Shown: piece by piece, positions 1 to 9,131 of the stretch
Numbering within the stretch: the first letter of the stretch is position 1
Layout: each line of letters opens with the position of its first letter
NCBI GenBank assembly: GCA_019261985.1
Contig: JAFAQY010000121.1
Coordinates: 1 to 64,000, forward strand
DNA: 64,000 nt
Direction: 5' to 3'
Origin: Bryobacterales bacterium
GTDB lineage: Bacteria > Acidobacteriota > Terriglobia > Bryobacterales > Bryobacteraceae
Translations under genes and position numbers: made by a program
The notes under the pieces: model-generated
Database searches by the model: none
Told to the model about the DNA's origin: nothing
Seen by the model: only the letters and a program-made list of their open reading frames with translations

Positions 1-1944
1 TCCGTCGTGGCCTGCGTACATATCGCCGTTGGCTCCCTTGGCCACGGCAGCGCTGCCGTTAGCCGTACTGACGCCGGCGCCCTTTGCGCCCGTGGTCGAC
101 TGGAACGATCCCCTAGTGCCCGCCGAAGTTGTGGTGTGTTGCGCGGTCGCGGTCTGGCCGTTTTTCGAGACCGCAGAAGCTCCCCACGACTCGCTGGGAG
201 TTGAACCGCCCGCATGCGCGCCGGAGGCTCCCGTATACGGATTGTACGCCCGCTCCGCGTTGGCGCTGCCGTTCGGCCCCGATACCGATGCGCCCCGCGA
301 GTAGGTGCCGGTATAGGGATTGTATTGGGCCGCTCGAGTCGCCGTCGAACCATTGGCTCCATAGGCGGTCTGCGAAACGCCGTAGGCTCCGTGCGCGGTT
401 GCGTATGGCGCACCATAGGTCGCCGCTGCCGGCATGTACGCCGGATATCCGACGCCGACTACGCCAACATATGGCGGATAGTAATAGCCCGTGCCTCCCG
501 CGATCACGGCGCCGACCGCCGCGCCCATGACGAATGCACCGAGATATCCAGCGGTATAGCTGGATTGGACACTGCCGTTGACGACGGTCTGCTTCACATA
601 GGTGACGTTGTAGACCGGCGAGCTCGGGGGAATGGTGTAAATCACCTGCGGCACCGACATTGCAGTGGTCCACGGCCCCGTGGCCGCGGAGGAGGTGAAC
701 CAAATCCCTTGCTCGCACAAATAGTACGAAGTGCCGACTTTAATGACCTTATTCTGCGTGTTCGTCGCGTAAGAGAGGGAGGTTCCCTCGATGGGCGCAA
801 ACTTGGGCGGGCCATCGTACTCGACTTTCGCTTCCGCCGCCGCGGCTTCGGGGTTCACGGTCATTACGGTGGGAACCTGCGCGATCAATACCGCGTCCTT
901 AGCCTCCTCTGTGCCGGGCACCGATGCAAGCACACGCGCCGCAGGTGAAGTGCGCGGGATCATAGCAAAGTCTGGAGGGAGATCAGGGGTCGCGAACGTC
1001 CATGGCCCTTGCAGACTGGCCGCACGAAACCAGCGGCCCGCCGTTAGGTAGTAGTACTGCATGGTCGGCGTATGAAAGAAAACGTCGCTAGCGGTATTGG
1101 ATGCAAAGGTGAGCTGAGTGCCGGGGATCTTCGCGAAAACCGGCGCTCCATTGAAGAGGATCACCTCCGCCGGAGACAGACTCATAAAGACCGTTGGAGT
1201 GGGTCCGCTTGAGGACGCGGGCGGCGGAATGTAAGCCTTGAGCGAAGCGAAGTGCGGATCGCTCGGCAATTTGTACATGTCTTTGTGAAGCGTCCTGGCC
1301 GGCATCCACGGACCTTGCAAACCGCTGGCGGTCAGCCATTGATTGCCGGCGAGCAGATAATAAGTCGTTCTGTTCCCGTCCACGAACACAGGCCAGCTGG
1401 TGTTGATCACATACAACAAGTCGGTGTTCCGAACCTTCCCGAATTGCGGCTCGCCGTCGATATAGAGCAGGATCGCCGGGGTGTTGCTGACGAAGATCTT
1501 GGGCGGATCGTTCTTGAGTTGCACCGTTTCCGCGGGAGCGTCCTTCTTCGGAAGGCAAGCCACCAGCCGGCGCATGGACATGGTGACTGACGCGGGTAGG
1601 AACGACCTTGCCAGCTGCTCCATCTGCGAAGCGGCAGCCGGATCAAGGCCCGGGAAGTTGATGTGTTTGATCGTTATATGATCAATGGTTACGTTGTCGT
1701 TTTCCGGATCGACGGCGGTGTGCGCGTGCGCCTCGATCGCTCCGACTTCCTGTTTGCCGCCTGCTGGAGTGATCGCGATAGCCTGGCGCCAATCTACCTC
1801 CGTGAAGTTCTGCCATGAGTCGACTTGCGGCTGGTAAGTGAGCAGTGTGGCTCCGTCTTTGTTCCATTGGCGGGGCCAGCCAGGATCTTGCGCGAACGCG
1901 CTGAAAGCGAATGTCAGAACCAATGATGTAAATGTGCGTTTCAT
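1..1944 (-). CDS. secreted protein with three internal repeats and a Gly/Ala/Ser-rich tail (3' end beyond window)
   Basis: An open frame starts at the ATG at 1944, behind an AGGGGA ribosome-binding site (1950-1955), and stays open for 648 codons to the left edge, so the C-terminus is missing. Residues 1-19 form a clear signal peptide (cleavage after AFSAFA). Three related units of about 75 residues follow at roughly 147-225, 257-330 and 378-440. Each begins with a Pro-Pro or Pro-Ala, carries a PxF or GxPxF strand, a Y-Y-L-x-G core and ends in W...GPW. Residues 464-485 are Gly/Ala-rich and could cross or anchor in a membrane. The tail from 500 is low-complexity and repeats the motif YNPYTG at 541 and 567. 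I recall similar proteins being annotated as carbohydrate-binding family V/XII in Acidobacteriota, but no binding residues can be identified. An envelope or surface role is inference. Confidence 0.8.
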   Translation of the reverse strand, partial: MKRTFTSLVLTFAFSAFAQDPGWPRQWNKDGATLLTYQPQVDSWQNFTEVDWRQAIAITPAGGKQEVGAIEAHAHTAVDPENDNVTIDHITIKHINFPGLDPAAASQMEQLARSFLPASVTMSMRRLVACLPKKDAPAETVQLKNDPPKIFVSNTPAILLYIDGEPQFGKVRNTDLLYVINTSWPVFVDGNRTTYYLLAGNQWLTASGLQGPWMPARTLHKDMYKLPSDPHFASLKAYIPPPASSSGPTPTVFMSLSPAEVILFNGAPVFAKIPGTQLTFASNTASDVFFHTPTMQYYYLTAGRWFRAASLQGPWTFATPDLPPDFAMIPRTSPAARVLASVPGTEEAKDAVLIAQVPTVMTVNPEAAAAEAKVEYDGPPKFAPIEGTSLSYATNTQNKVIKVGTSYYLCEQGIWFTSSAATGPWTTAMSVPQVIYTIPPSSPVYNVTYVKQTVVNGSVQSSYTAGYLGAFVMGAAVGAVIAGGTGYYYPPYVGVVGVGYPAYMPAAATYGAPYATAHGAYGVSQTAYGANGSTATRAAQYNPYTGTYSRGASVSGPNGSANAERAYNPYTGASGAHAGGSTPSESWGASAVSKNGQTATAQHTTTSAGTRGSFQSTTGAKGAGVSTANGSAAVAKGANGDMYAGHDG

Positions 1945-2204
1945 TTCATCCCCTGACTAGAGAGTGAAGGCAGCGGTAGCCGCTCCCCCGCACGGAGGGA
2001 GAACCCCGGACCCGCTCGGACTCGGTGTCTACGGGAAACAACGCGGTGGTCGCGACCGACCCGCGGGCTGCTGCATCAGCCCCGATAATTGTCCCGCGAA
2101 CCTTCAATGGGATGATATTCGTGGGCCACGCGCAGTTTCAGATCGTCGTCCATTCTCGCGTACTCCGGCGCGCTGCAGGATGCAGACGGATCCGAGCCGA
2201 ACAC

Positions 2205-2302
2205 GGCGCGCAAACAGCCGCGCAGGGAATCGCGCTGGGCGACCTTTGCTAACAGCCGCCCAGGCGGGTTGAAACCCGCCGCAGGTTTGCAACCTGCCCC
2301 AC
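2205..2302 (-). repeat. family-1 compound palindromic repeat, minus orientation
   Basis: Read on the minus strand from 2302, this begins GTGGGGCAGGTTTGCAACC, then a GGCGGGTT...AACCCGCC palindrome, then a degenerate GCGCGATT half-site. It is the same modular design as the copies at 5312, 11593 and 45148, but the distal half is decayed. It lies in the 587-bp gap between the divergent surface-protein gene and pgm. The rest of that gap (1945-2204 and 2303-2531) holds no gene I can support and presumably carries both promoters. Confidence 0.75.
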
Positions 2303-2531
2303 TTTGCCGCAATGGTATCCTGCGCGCGGATTGCTAATCGCGCGATGCGTTTCGCAAAAGACCGTATCCGATGCGCTTTGCCTCAAATTACAACCGCGTT
2401 TAAGGCTAGAGTTGTACACTGATCCCGATGCCGCCGGCGCAAAAGGCTATCCTGAATATAGCCAGGTCCGGAAAGTTCTCGAGCGACCGAACGATTTCGG
2501 AATGCGCGACCGGCATTTGGAATCTCCAACC

Positions 2532-4205
2532 ATGCCCAGTGCCATAGCCGAACCGACCATATCGCCTCTTGCGGGGCAGCCGGCCCCGAAGGAGATGCTG
2601 TTGGATGTTGCGCAGCTTGAGCGCGACTACTACGCGCGCCAGCCCGATATCGACGACCCCACCCAACTGGTCAGCTTCGGCACCAGCGGTCACCGCGGAT
2701 CGCCGCTAAGGGGCACGTTCACGGAAGCTCACATCCTTGCCATTACGCAGGCCATCTGCGATTACCGCGCTTTGCAGAAAACGGACGGCCCGCTGTACAT
2801 GGGCAAAGATACGCATGCGGTGTCCGGGCCCGCGCAGCGCACGGCGTTGGAAGTACTGGCCGCGAACGGAGTCCAGACGATCATCCAAGAGAACGATGGA
2901 GTGACCCCGACTCCGGTGATCTCGCGCGCGATTCTCGTTTACAATCGCGGCCGCAGGGGACATCTTGCGGACGGCATTGTCATTACGCCGTCGCACAATC
3001 CACCCGAGGATGGCGGCTTCAAGTACAACCCGCCCGATGGAGGTCCCGCCGATACCAAAGTTACGGGTTGGGTGCAGGATCGCGCGAATGAGCTGCTGCG
3101 CAAGCGTAATGGCGGCTTGAAGCGCATTTCGCTGGACCGTGCGATGACGGCAGACACCACGCGCCAGGAGGATTTCATTCTTCCGTACGTTCGCGATTTG
3201 GCGAACGTGTTGGACATGGATGCGATTCGCGCGGCTGGTTTGAAACTCGCAGTCGATCCTCTGGGCGGCGCGGCGCTCCCATACTGGGCGCCGGTGAATG
3301 CGATCTACGGCCTGGATATCGAGATCGTCAATCCGAAGCTCGATCCCACGTTTTCGTTTATGACGGTCGATCACGACGGCCGCATACGGATGGATTGCTC
3401 GAGTCCGTACGCCATGGCGCGGCTGGTTGGACTTAAGGATCGCTACCAACTTGCGTTTGCGAACGATCCCGACGCAGACCGGCACGGGATTGTTACCCCG
3501 TCCGCCGGGCTGATGAATCCGAATCATTACTTGGCGGTGGCTATTCAATATCTGCTGACCCACAGGCCGCAGTGGCCGCAGGCTGCGGCTGTGGGAAAAA
3601 CGCTGGTCAGCAGCAGCATGATCGACCGCGTGGTTCAGAAGCTGGGCCGCAAGCTTTGCGAGGTTCCTGTCGGATTTAAGTGGTTCGCGCCGGGATTGTT
3701 CGACGGGTCGTTCTGCTTTGGCGGAGAGGAGAGCGCGGGCGCCAGCTTTTTGCGCCGCGATGGAACCGTTTGGACGACGGATAAAGATGGTCCAATCCTC
3801 GGTTTGCTTGCGGCCGAGATTACCGCTCGCACGGGGCGCGATCCGGGCGAGCACTTCCGCGAGTTAGCCGCCGAATTCGGCATGCCGTATTACACGCGCA
3901 TCGATGCTCCCGCGACTCCCGAGCAGAAGGTGAAATTGGAAAAGCTCTCGCCGGAGACAGTGACGGAATCGACACTCGCCGGCGAGCCAATTACCGCCAA
4001 GGTGACGCGGGCGCTGGGAAATGATGCGCCAATTGGCGGCCTTAAGGTAGTGGCGAAAAGCGGCTGGTTCGCTGCCCGCCCCTCGGGAACGGAAAACATT
4101 TACAAGATATACGCGGAGAGCTTCAACAATGAAGCTCATCTGCAGGCGATCGTGCGGGAAGCACAAGAAATCATTTCCAATGCACTGACCTCTCCAATGC
4201 ACTGA
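2532..4205 (+). CDS. pgm: phosphoglucomutase (alpha-D-glucose-specific)
   Basis: This enzyme interconverts glucose 1-phosphate and glucose 6-phosphate in the cytoplasm. With the ATG at 2532 the protein is 557 residues, the usual length for the E. coli Pgm type. The N-terminus then matches that family ([17 protein letters not shown], then [11 protein letters not shown] at 48-57). The phosphoserine loop [12 protein letters not shown] has Ser154, the metal loop is [11 protein letters not shown], the sugar loop is GEESAGASF and the phosphate loop is [12 protein letters not shown]. Longer in-frame starts exist upstream (2502, 2304) but add residues unlike the family. No strong ribosome-binding site decides between 2502 and 2532. 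It is the first gene of the pgm-tal-pgi-glgX-xfp run and would feed G1P released from glycogen into G6P. Confidence 0.95.
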   Translation: MPSAIAEPTISPLAGQPAPKEMLLDVAQLERDYYARQPDIDDPTQLVSFGTSGHRGSPLRGTFTEAHILAITQAICDYRALQKTDGPLYMGKDTHAVSGPAQRTALEVLAANGVQTIIQENDGVTPTPVISRAILVYNRGRRGHLADGIVITPSHNPPEDGGFKYNPPDGGPADTKVTGWVQDRANELLRKRNGGLKRISLDRAMTADTTRQEDFILPYVRDLANVLDMDAIRAAGLKLAVDPLGGAALPYWAPVNAIYGLDIEIVNPKLDPTFSFMTVDHDGRIRMDCSSPYAMARLVGLKDRYQLAFANDPDADRHGIVTPSAGLMNPNHYLAVAIQYLLTHRPQWPQAAAVGKTLVSSSMIDRVVQKLGRKLCEVPVGFKWFAPGLFDGSFCFGGEESAGASFLRRDGTVWTTDKDGPILGLLAAEITARTGRDPGEHFRELAAEFGMPYYTRIDAPATPEQKVKLEKLSPETVTESTLAGEPITAKVTRALGNDAPIGGLKVVAKSGWFAARPSGTENIYKIYAESFNNEAHLQAIVREAQEIISNALTSPMH

Positions 4206-4209
4206 CCTC
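4176..4209 (+). repeat. perfect 17-bp tandem duplication over the pgm stop codon
   Basis: The sequence TCCAATGCACTGACCTC occurs twice back to back at 4176-4192 and 4193-4209. Because 17 is not a multiple of three, the duplication changes the reading frame at the end of pgm. The present protein ends ...LTSPMH with TGA at 4203. With one copy it would end ...LTS with the TGA now at 4211. The change affects only the last residues. Confidence 0.9.
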
Positions 4210-4219
4210 GTGAGGAATT

Positions 4220-5305
4220 ATGAAAGCCACTCAACTACTCCATAATCTCGGACAAAGCATCTGGCTCGACAACATCACGCGTGACATGCTCGACAGCGGC
4301 ACGCTAAAACGCTATATCGACGAATTCAGCGTAACGGGGCTTACTTCCAACCCAACCATCTTCGACAACGCCATCAAGAACAGCCGCCTGTATGACGACG
4401 ACATTCGCGACCGGCTGGCGAAAGGAAAATCGGGCGAAGACTTGTTTTTCGAAGTGGCCATGGAAGACATCCGCCGCGCGGCGGATCTTTTCCGGCCTGT
4501 TCACGACCGCACCAACGGTGTGGACGGGTGGGTATCGCTTGAGGTCTCGCCGTTGGTGGCCTACGATACGGCAGCGTCGTTGCGCATGGCCAAGGATCTC
4601 TACGGTCGTGTCCAGCGCCAGAACGTGTACATTAAAATTCCTGGAACGAAGGAAGGCCTGCCGGCGATCGAGGAATCGATCTTCGCCGGCGTTCCCATCA
4701 ATGTAACGTTGCTGTTCTCGCGCGAGCATTATCTCGCGGCCGCCGAGGCTTTCCTGCGCGGTATCGAACGCCGGATTCAGGCGGGGTTGAATCCTTTAGT
4801 CCCCTCCGTGGCTTCACTGTTTGTGAGCCGCTGGGATGCAGCCGTAAGCGGCAAGGTTCCCGAATCCCTGCGCAACCGGCTCGGAATCGCAATCGCGATG
4901 CGCAGCTACAAAGCCATGCGCGAGCTGTTGAGCTCTCCGCGCTGGCAGCGCACGTATAATTTCGGCGCCCGTCCCCAAAGGCTCTTATGGGCCAGCACGG
5001 GCACGAAAGATCCGTCCGCTTCGGACGTCTTGTATGTAAAGTCGCTGGCGTCTCCATTTACCGTGAATACGATGCCGGACGCAACATTGAAAGCTCTAGC
5101 CGACCACGGAGAGGTTTCCACGACTTTGTCCCCGGATGGCGGCAACAGCGAACAAGTGCTCGCCGACTTTGGGAAAGCCGGTGTGGATATCGATGCGCTC
5201 GCCGCGCGCCTGCAGGATGAGGGTGCAAAGGCCTTCTCGAAATCGTGGAGCGGACTGATGGACGTGATCGCGTCAAAGAGCGCCATGCTCGTCGGCCAGG
5301 CTTGA
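4220..5305 (+). CDS. tal: transaldolase
   Basis: The enzyme transfers a dihydroxyacetone unit between sedoheptulose 7-phosphate/glyceraldehyde 3-phosphate and erythrose 4-phosphate/fructose 6-phosphate. The protein is 361 residues, the longer bacterial transaldolase class. It shows the N-terminal signature GLTSNPTIFDNAI (40-52) and the Schiff-base lysine in NVYIKIPGT (Lys139). The ATG at 4220 sits just behind a GAGGAA ribosome-binding site, 14 nt after the pgm stop. Next to pgi and phosphoketolase it can recycle the erythrose 4-phosphate that phosphoketolase makes from fructose 6-phosphate. In some bacteria tal and pgi are fused; here they are separate genes split by a palindromic repeat. Confidence 0.95.
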   Translation: MKATQLLHNLGQSIWLDNITRDMLDSGTLKRYIDEFSVTGLTSNPTIFDNAIKNSRLYDDDIRDRLAKGKSGEDLFFEVAMEDIRRAADLFRPVHDRTNGVDGWVSLEVSPLVAYDTAASLRMAKDLYGRVQRQNVYIKIPGTKEGLPAIEESIFAGVPINVTLLFSREHYLAAAEAFLRGIERRIQAGLNPLVPSVASLFVSRWDAAVSGKVPESLRNRLGIAIAMRSYKAMRELLSSPRWQRTYNFGARPQRLLWASTGTKDPSASDVLYVKSLASPFTVNTMPDATLKALADHGEVSTTLSPDGGNSEQVLADFGKAGVDIDALAARLQDEGAKAFSKSWSGLMDVIASKSAMLVGQA

Positions 5306-5311
5306 GCGTGC

Positions 5312-5420
5312 GTGGGGCAGGTTGCCAACCTGCGGCGGGTTGCTAACCCGCCCTGGCCGTTGTATGCGAAAGCCGCCCAGCGCGATTGACAATCGCGCGC
5401 ACGATAGCATCCTGCCCCAC
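5312..5420 (+). repeat. family-1 compound palindromic repeat, complete copy
   Basis: This 109-bp unit is bounded by GTGGGGCAGG and its inverse CCTGCCCCAC. Inside are successive short palindromes: GCAGGTTGCCAACCTGC, GGCGGGTTGCTAACCCGCC and GCGCGATTGACAATCGCGC. Each could fold as a hairpin, and the whole unit could fold as a multi-arm structure. It separates tal from pgi inside the operon, so it could act as an mRNA-processing, stability or attenuation element. That role is inference. Confidence 0.85.
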
Positions 5421-5451
5421 ATAGCACAATACAGGTATTCAGAAAATATCC

Positions 5452-7086
5452 ATGCAACCAACTCCACCAATTGACCGCCCGGCATGGAAAGCTCTGCAAC
5501 CGCATTATCAACGAATTCGCGAGGTACATCTACGCGACCTCTTCGCCGCCGATCCCACGCGCGGCGAGCGTTTGACGGCGGAAGCAGCGGGTCTGTACCT
5601 CGACTACTCGAAAAACCGCGTCAACGATGAAACTCTCCGGCTGCTGGTTCAATTAGCGGAAGAATCCGGCTTGCGCAGCGGCATTGATGCGATGTTCCGC
5701 GGCGAGAAAATCAACGTCACGGAGAGCCGCGCTGTGCTGCATGTCGCCTTGCGCGCTCCCCGAGGCGCTTCGATTCTGGTGGATGGACAGAACGTTGTCC
5801 CCGAAGTTCATGCGGTGCTCGACAAAATGGCGGATTTCTGCAACCGCGTTCGCAGCGCCGAATGGAAGGGCTATACCGGAAAGCGCATTCGAAACGTGAT
5901 CAATGTCGGGATCGGCGGCTCCGACCTCGGACCGGTAATGGCGTACGAAGCGCTTAAGCATTACAGCGACCGCTCCATGACGTTCCGCTTCGTTTCGAAC
6001 GTCGATGACACGGATTTCGCCGAAGCGGTCCACGATTTAGATCCCCTGGAGACGCTTTTCATAATCTCTTCGAAGACGTTTACCACCCTGGAAACGATGA
6101 CCAATGCGCGTACTGCGCGGGCGTGGTCACTGAAGGGATTTGGAGGCGATGAAAACGCGGTTGCCAAACATTTCGTCGCCGTTTCGACGAACGCCAAGGA
6201 GGTCGCGAAATTCGGTATCGATACGGCGAACATGTTCGGATTCTGGGATTGGGTCGGCGGCCGGTACTCGATGGATTCCGCCATCGGCCTTTCAACTATG
6301 CTCGCGGCCGGTCCTGAGAATTTCCGCGCGATGCTCGATGGTTTTCATCGAATGGACGAGCATTTCCGCACCGCTCCATTCGATCGAAACCTTCCGGCCC
6401 TGATGGGCCTTCTCACGGTTTGGTACACCGATTTTTTCGGCTCGCAGACCGTCGCCGTTTTGCCGTATGAGCAATATCTGAAGCGCTTCCCCGCGTATCT
6501 GCAGCAATTGACCATGGAGAGCAACGGCAAGCATGTCATGCTCGACGGCAGACGGGTGGATTATGACACCGGTCCGATTTATTTTGGCGAGCCTGGAACC
6601 AACGGGCAGCATTCGTTCTACCAATTGATCCATCAGGGCACTCGTTTGATTCCCTGCGATTTTATTGCGTTCAAGCATTCACTGAACCCGATCGGCAGGC
6701 ATCACGACATCCTGATTGCGAACGTGTTTGCGCAAACCGAGGCGCTGGCGTTCGGCAAAAGCGCCGAGCAGGTTAAGGCTGAGGGAACTCCGGACTGGCT
6801 GGTCCCTCACCGGGAATTCGATGGTAACCGCCCATCCAATACCGTCCTGGCCGACAGGCTCACGCCGGCCGCGCTCGGTTCCCTCGTCGCGCTATATGAA
6901 CATTCCGTGTTCACGCAGGGCGTGATCTGGCAGATCGACTCATTCGACCAGTGGGGAGTGGAGCTTGGGAAAGTGCTCGCGCAGCGGATCATTCCCGAGT
7001 TAGAGAACAAAACCGAACCGCAGCTCGGGCACGACAGCTCGACGAACGCTCTGATCCGGCGATACCGCAAGGCGAAGGGGATCTGA
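5452..7086 (+). CDS. pgi: glucose-6-phosphate isomerase
   Basis: Interconverts glucose 6-phosphate and fructose 6-phosphate. The protein is 544 residues, like E. coli Pgi. The sugar-phosphate loop is [11 protein letters not shown] (151-161), followed by [12 protein letters not shown] (205-216). Expected catalytic residues are all present: Glu356 in TMESNGK, His387 in GTNGQHSF and Lys507 in [11 protein letters not shown]. No strong ribosome-binding site precedes the ATG at 5452. The stop is 3 nt before glgX, so these two are likely cotranslated. Here it links G6P from Pgm to F6P, a substrate for both Tal and phosphoketolase. Confidence 0.96.
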   Translation: MQPTPPIDRPAWKALQPHYQRIREVHLRDLFAADPTRGERLTAEAAGLYLDYSKNRVNDETLRLLVQLAEESGLRSGIDAMFRGEKINVTESRAVLHVALRAPRGASILVDGQNVVPEVHAVLDKMADFCNRVRSAEWKGYTGKRIRNVINVGIGGSDLGPVMAYEALKHYSDRSMTFRFVSNVDDTDFAEAVHDLDPLETLFIISSKTFTTLETMTNARTARAWSLKGFGGDENAVAKHFVAVSTNAKEVAKFGIDTANMFGFWDWVGGRYSMDSAIGLSTMLAAGPENFRAMLDGFHRMDEHFRTAPFDRNLPALMGLLTVWYTDFFGSQTVAVLPYEQYLKRFPAYLQQLTMESNGKHVMLDGRRVDYDTGPIYFGEPGTNGQHSFYQLIHQGTRLIPCDFIAFKHSLNPIGRHHDILIANVFAQTEALAFGKSAEQVKAEGTPDWLVPHREFDGNRPSNTVLADRLTPAALGSLVALYEHSVFTQGVIWQIDSFDQWGVELGKVLAQRIIPELENKTEPQLGHDSSTNALIRRYRKAKGI

Positions 7087-7089
7087 TCG

Positions 7090-9114
7090 ATGAGCGCGGC
7101 CGGGCATGTTATCGCGCGCGCCTCCGAGACAGGCACACCGCACCCACTCGGCGCGAGCCTGGTTGCGGGCGGCGTAAATTTCAGCCTGTATTCGCGGAGC
7201 GCCAGCGCGATAGAACTATTGCTGTTCGATCGGGAAGATGACTCGCGGCCCGCGCGTCTTGTGCCCATGGATCCGGTTACTAACCGGACATATCATTACT
7301 GGCACGTATTCGTTCCGGGGATCGGGCCCGGACAGATCTACGGTTTCCACGTGGACGGAAGTGGCGTACTGCTGGATCCCTACGGCCGGGCGGTAGCCAT
7401 TCCGAAAGCCTACGACCGCTGCAAGCCCGCCACCGCGACCGCAATGAAGAGCGTTGTCGTGAACAGCGGTGCTTATGATTGGGAAGGCGACGAGCCGCTG
7501 AGGCGCCCGGTTTCGCGCACCATCGTTTACGAAATGCACGTGCGCGGTTTCACGCGCCACCCGAGTTCGGGAGTTACACCAGCCAAGCGCGGCGCCTACG
7601 CCGGGCTGGTGGAGAAGATTCCGTATCTCAAGAACCTCGGCGTCACGGCAGTGGAACTACTGCCCGTGTTTGCGTTCGATGCTCAGGACGCTCCCCCCGG
7701 AAAGACCAATTATTGGGGTTACGCGCCGGTTTCGTTTTTCTCGCCCCATCCGGGGTACAGCTCCCGCGCAGGCACGCTGAACGTGCTGGATGAATTTCGC
7801 GACATGGTCAAAGCGCTCCACCGGGCCGGGATCGAAGTTATCCTCGACGTGGTCTACAACCATACCGCCGAAGGCGATCAGCGCGGCGCTACTTTTTGTT
7901 TTCGCGGCATCGACAATGAGACGTATTACATATTGAACGCGGATCGCACGTATGCCAATTACAGTGGCACCGGCAATACGCTTAACGCGAATCACCCGAT
8001 TGTGCGGCGAATGATTCTGGACAGCCTTCGCTACTGGGTGCAGGAGATGCACATCGACGGCTTTCGATTCGATCTTGCGTCCATTCTGTCGCGCGATTCG
8101 ACGGGAAACGTGCTGGCGAGTCCGCCGGTGCTGTGGGACATCGAAACCGATCCCGTGCTCGCGGGAACGAAGATGATAGCCGAAGCGTGGGATGCGGCGG
8201 GCTTATATCAGCTCGGCAGCTTTATAGGAGACAGTTGGAAGGAGTGGAATGGACGGTTCCGCGACGACGTGCGCGCTTTTTTCCGGGGGGAAGAAGGCCA
8301 TGTTGTGCCCGTGGCCGATCGCATTATCGGCAGTCCTGAAATTTTCGGTCACCGTGAGCGGGAAGCCGAGCAGAGTGTCAATTTCATTACGTGCCACGAC
8401 GGCTTCACGCTCAACGACCTGGTCTCGTACGACGAAAAACACAACCAGGAGAACGGCGAAAACAACCACGACGGAGCCGATGACAACCGCAGCTGGAACT
8501 GCGGCGTGGAGGGCCCGTCGGACGATTCGGAAATCGAGAAGCTGCGCAACCGCCAGGTGAAAAACTTCCTCGCCGTTACGATGCTCTCAATTGGGATGCC
8601 CATGCTTCTGATGGGCGATGAAATGCGGCGCACGCAGCGGGGAAATAACAATGCCTACTGCCAGGACAACGAAATCAGTTGGCTGGATTGGAATCTGCTC
8701 TCGAAGCACCCCGACGTGCACCGTTTTCTGAAGCTGCTGATTGCGCGGCGGCAGATGCGGGATAACGAGCATGAAGGCCGGCGCATCAGCTTGAATCAGT
8801 TGATTCGGGACGCCCGCAAAGTTTGGCACGGCGCCAAGCTGAATCAACCCGACTGGAGCTGCTCCTCGCATAGCATCGCCCTCGGCGAGGAGCTTCGACG
8901 AGAGGGGATGCTCCACCTGATTCTGAATGCCTACTGGGAGCCGCTCGATTTCGAGCTGCCGCATGCCGGGCGCTGGTTGCGTTGGATCGATACCGCTCTC
9001 CCCAGTCCCGAAGATATTGTCGAATGGCAATCGGCACAGTCCGTGCATTCCGATTTTTACCGGGCGGAAGCGCGCTCGGTGGTTGTACTCATATCGCGTT
9101 CGAACTCTGACTGA
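7090..9114 (+). CDS. glgX: glycogen debranching enzyme (GH13, GlgX type)
   Basis: Hydrolyses the alpha-1,6 branches left when phosphorylase shortens glycogen. The 674-residue protein has an N-terminal CBM48-like domain (about 15-110; [19 protein letters not shown]) and a GH13 barrel. [10 protein letters not shown] is at 253-262, [11 protein letters not shown] contains the nucleophile Asp328, [14 protein letters not shown] contains the acid/base Glu365, and [15 protein letters not shown] contains Asp437. The last motif is typical of GlgX. An AGGGGA ribosome-binding site lies inside the end of pgi, and the ATG follows the pgi stop by 3 nt. It supplies linear glucan, so its presence in this operon ties the pathway to storage glycogen. 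Confidence 0.93.
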   Translation: MSAAGHVIARASETGTPHPLGASLVAGGVNFSLYSRSASAIELLLFDREDDSRPARLVPMDPVTNRTYHYWHVFVPGIGPGQIYGFHVDGSGVLLDPYGRAVAIPKAYDRCKPATATAMKSVVVNSGAYDWEGDEPLRRPVSRTIVYEMHVRGFTRHPSSGVTPAKRGAYAGLVEKIPYLKNLGVTAVELLPVFAFDAQDAPPGKTNYWGYAPVSFFSPHPGYSSRAGTLNVLDEFRDMVKALHRAGIEVILDVVYNHTAEGDQRGATFCFRGIDNETYYILNADRTYANYSGTGNTLNANHPIVRRMILDSLRYWVQEMHIDGFRFDLASILSRDSTGNVLASPPVLWDIETDPVLAGTKMIAEAWDAAGLYQLGSFIGDSWKEWNGRFRDDVRAFFRGEEGHVVPVADRIIGSPEIFGHREREAEQSVNFITCHDGFTLNDLVSYDEKHNQENGENNHDGADDNRSWNCGVEGPSDDSEIEKLRNRQVKNFLAVTMLSIGMPMLLMGDEMRRTQRGNNNAYCQDNEISWLDWNLLSKHPDVHRFLKLLIARRQMRDNEHEGRRISLNQLIRDARKVWHGAKLNQPDWSCSSHSIALGEELRREGMLHLILNAYWEPLDFELPHAGRWLRWIDTALPSPEDIVEWQSAQSVHSDFYRAEARSVVVLISRSNSD

Positions 9115-9131
9115 AAAAGGGAGGACCTAAT

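Noticed and set aside
2706-3854. Long open frame on the minus strand inside pgm (382 codons)
   Set aside because: It is the antisense of a well-conserved pgm, has no recognisable motifs and is rich in Arg, as GC-rich shadow frames are.
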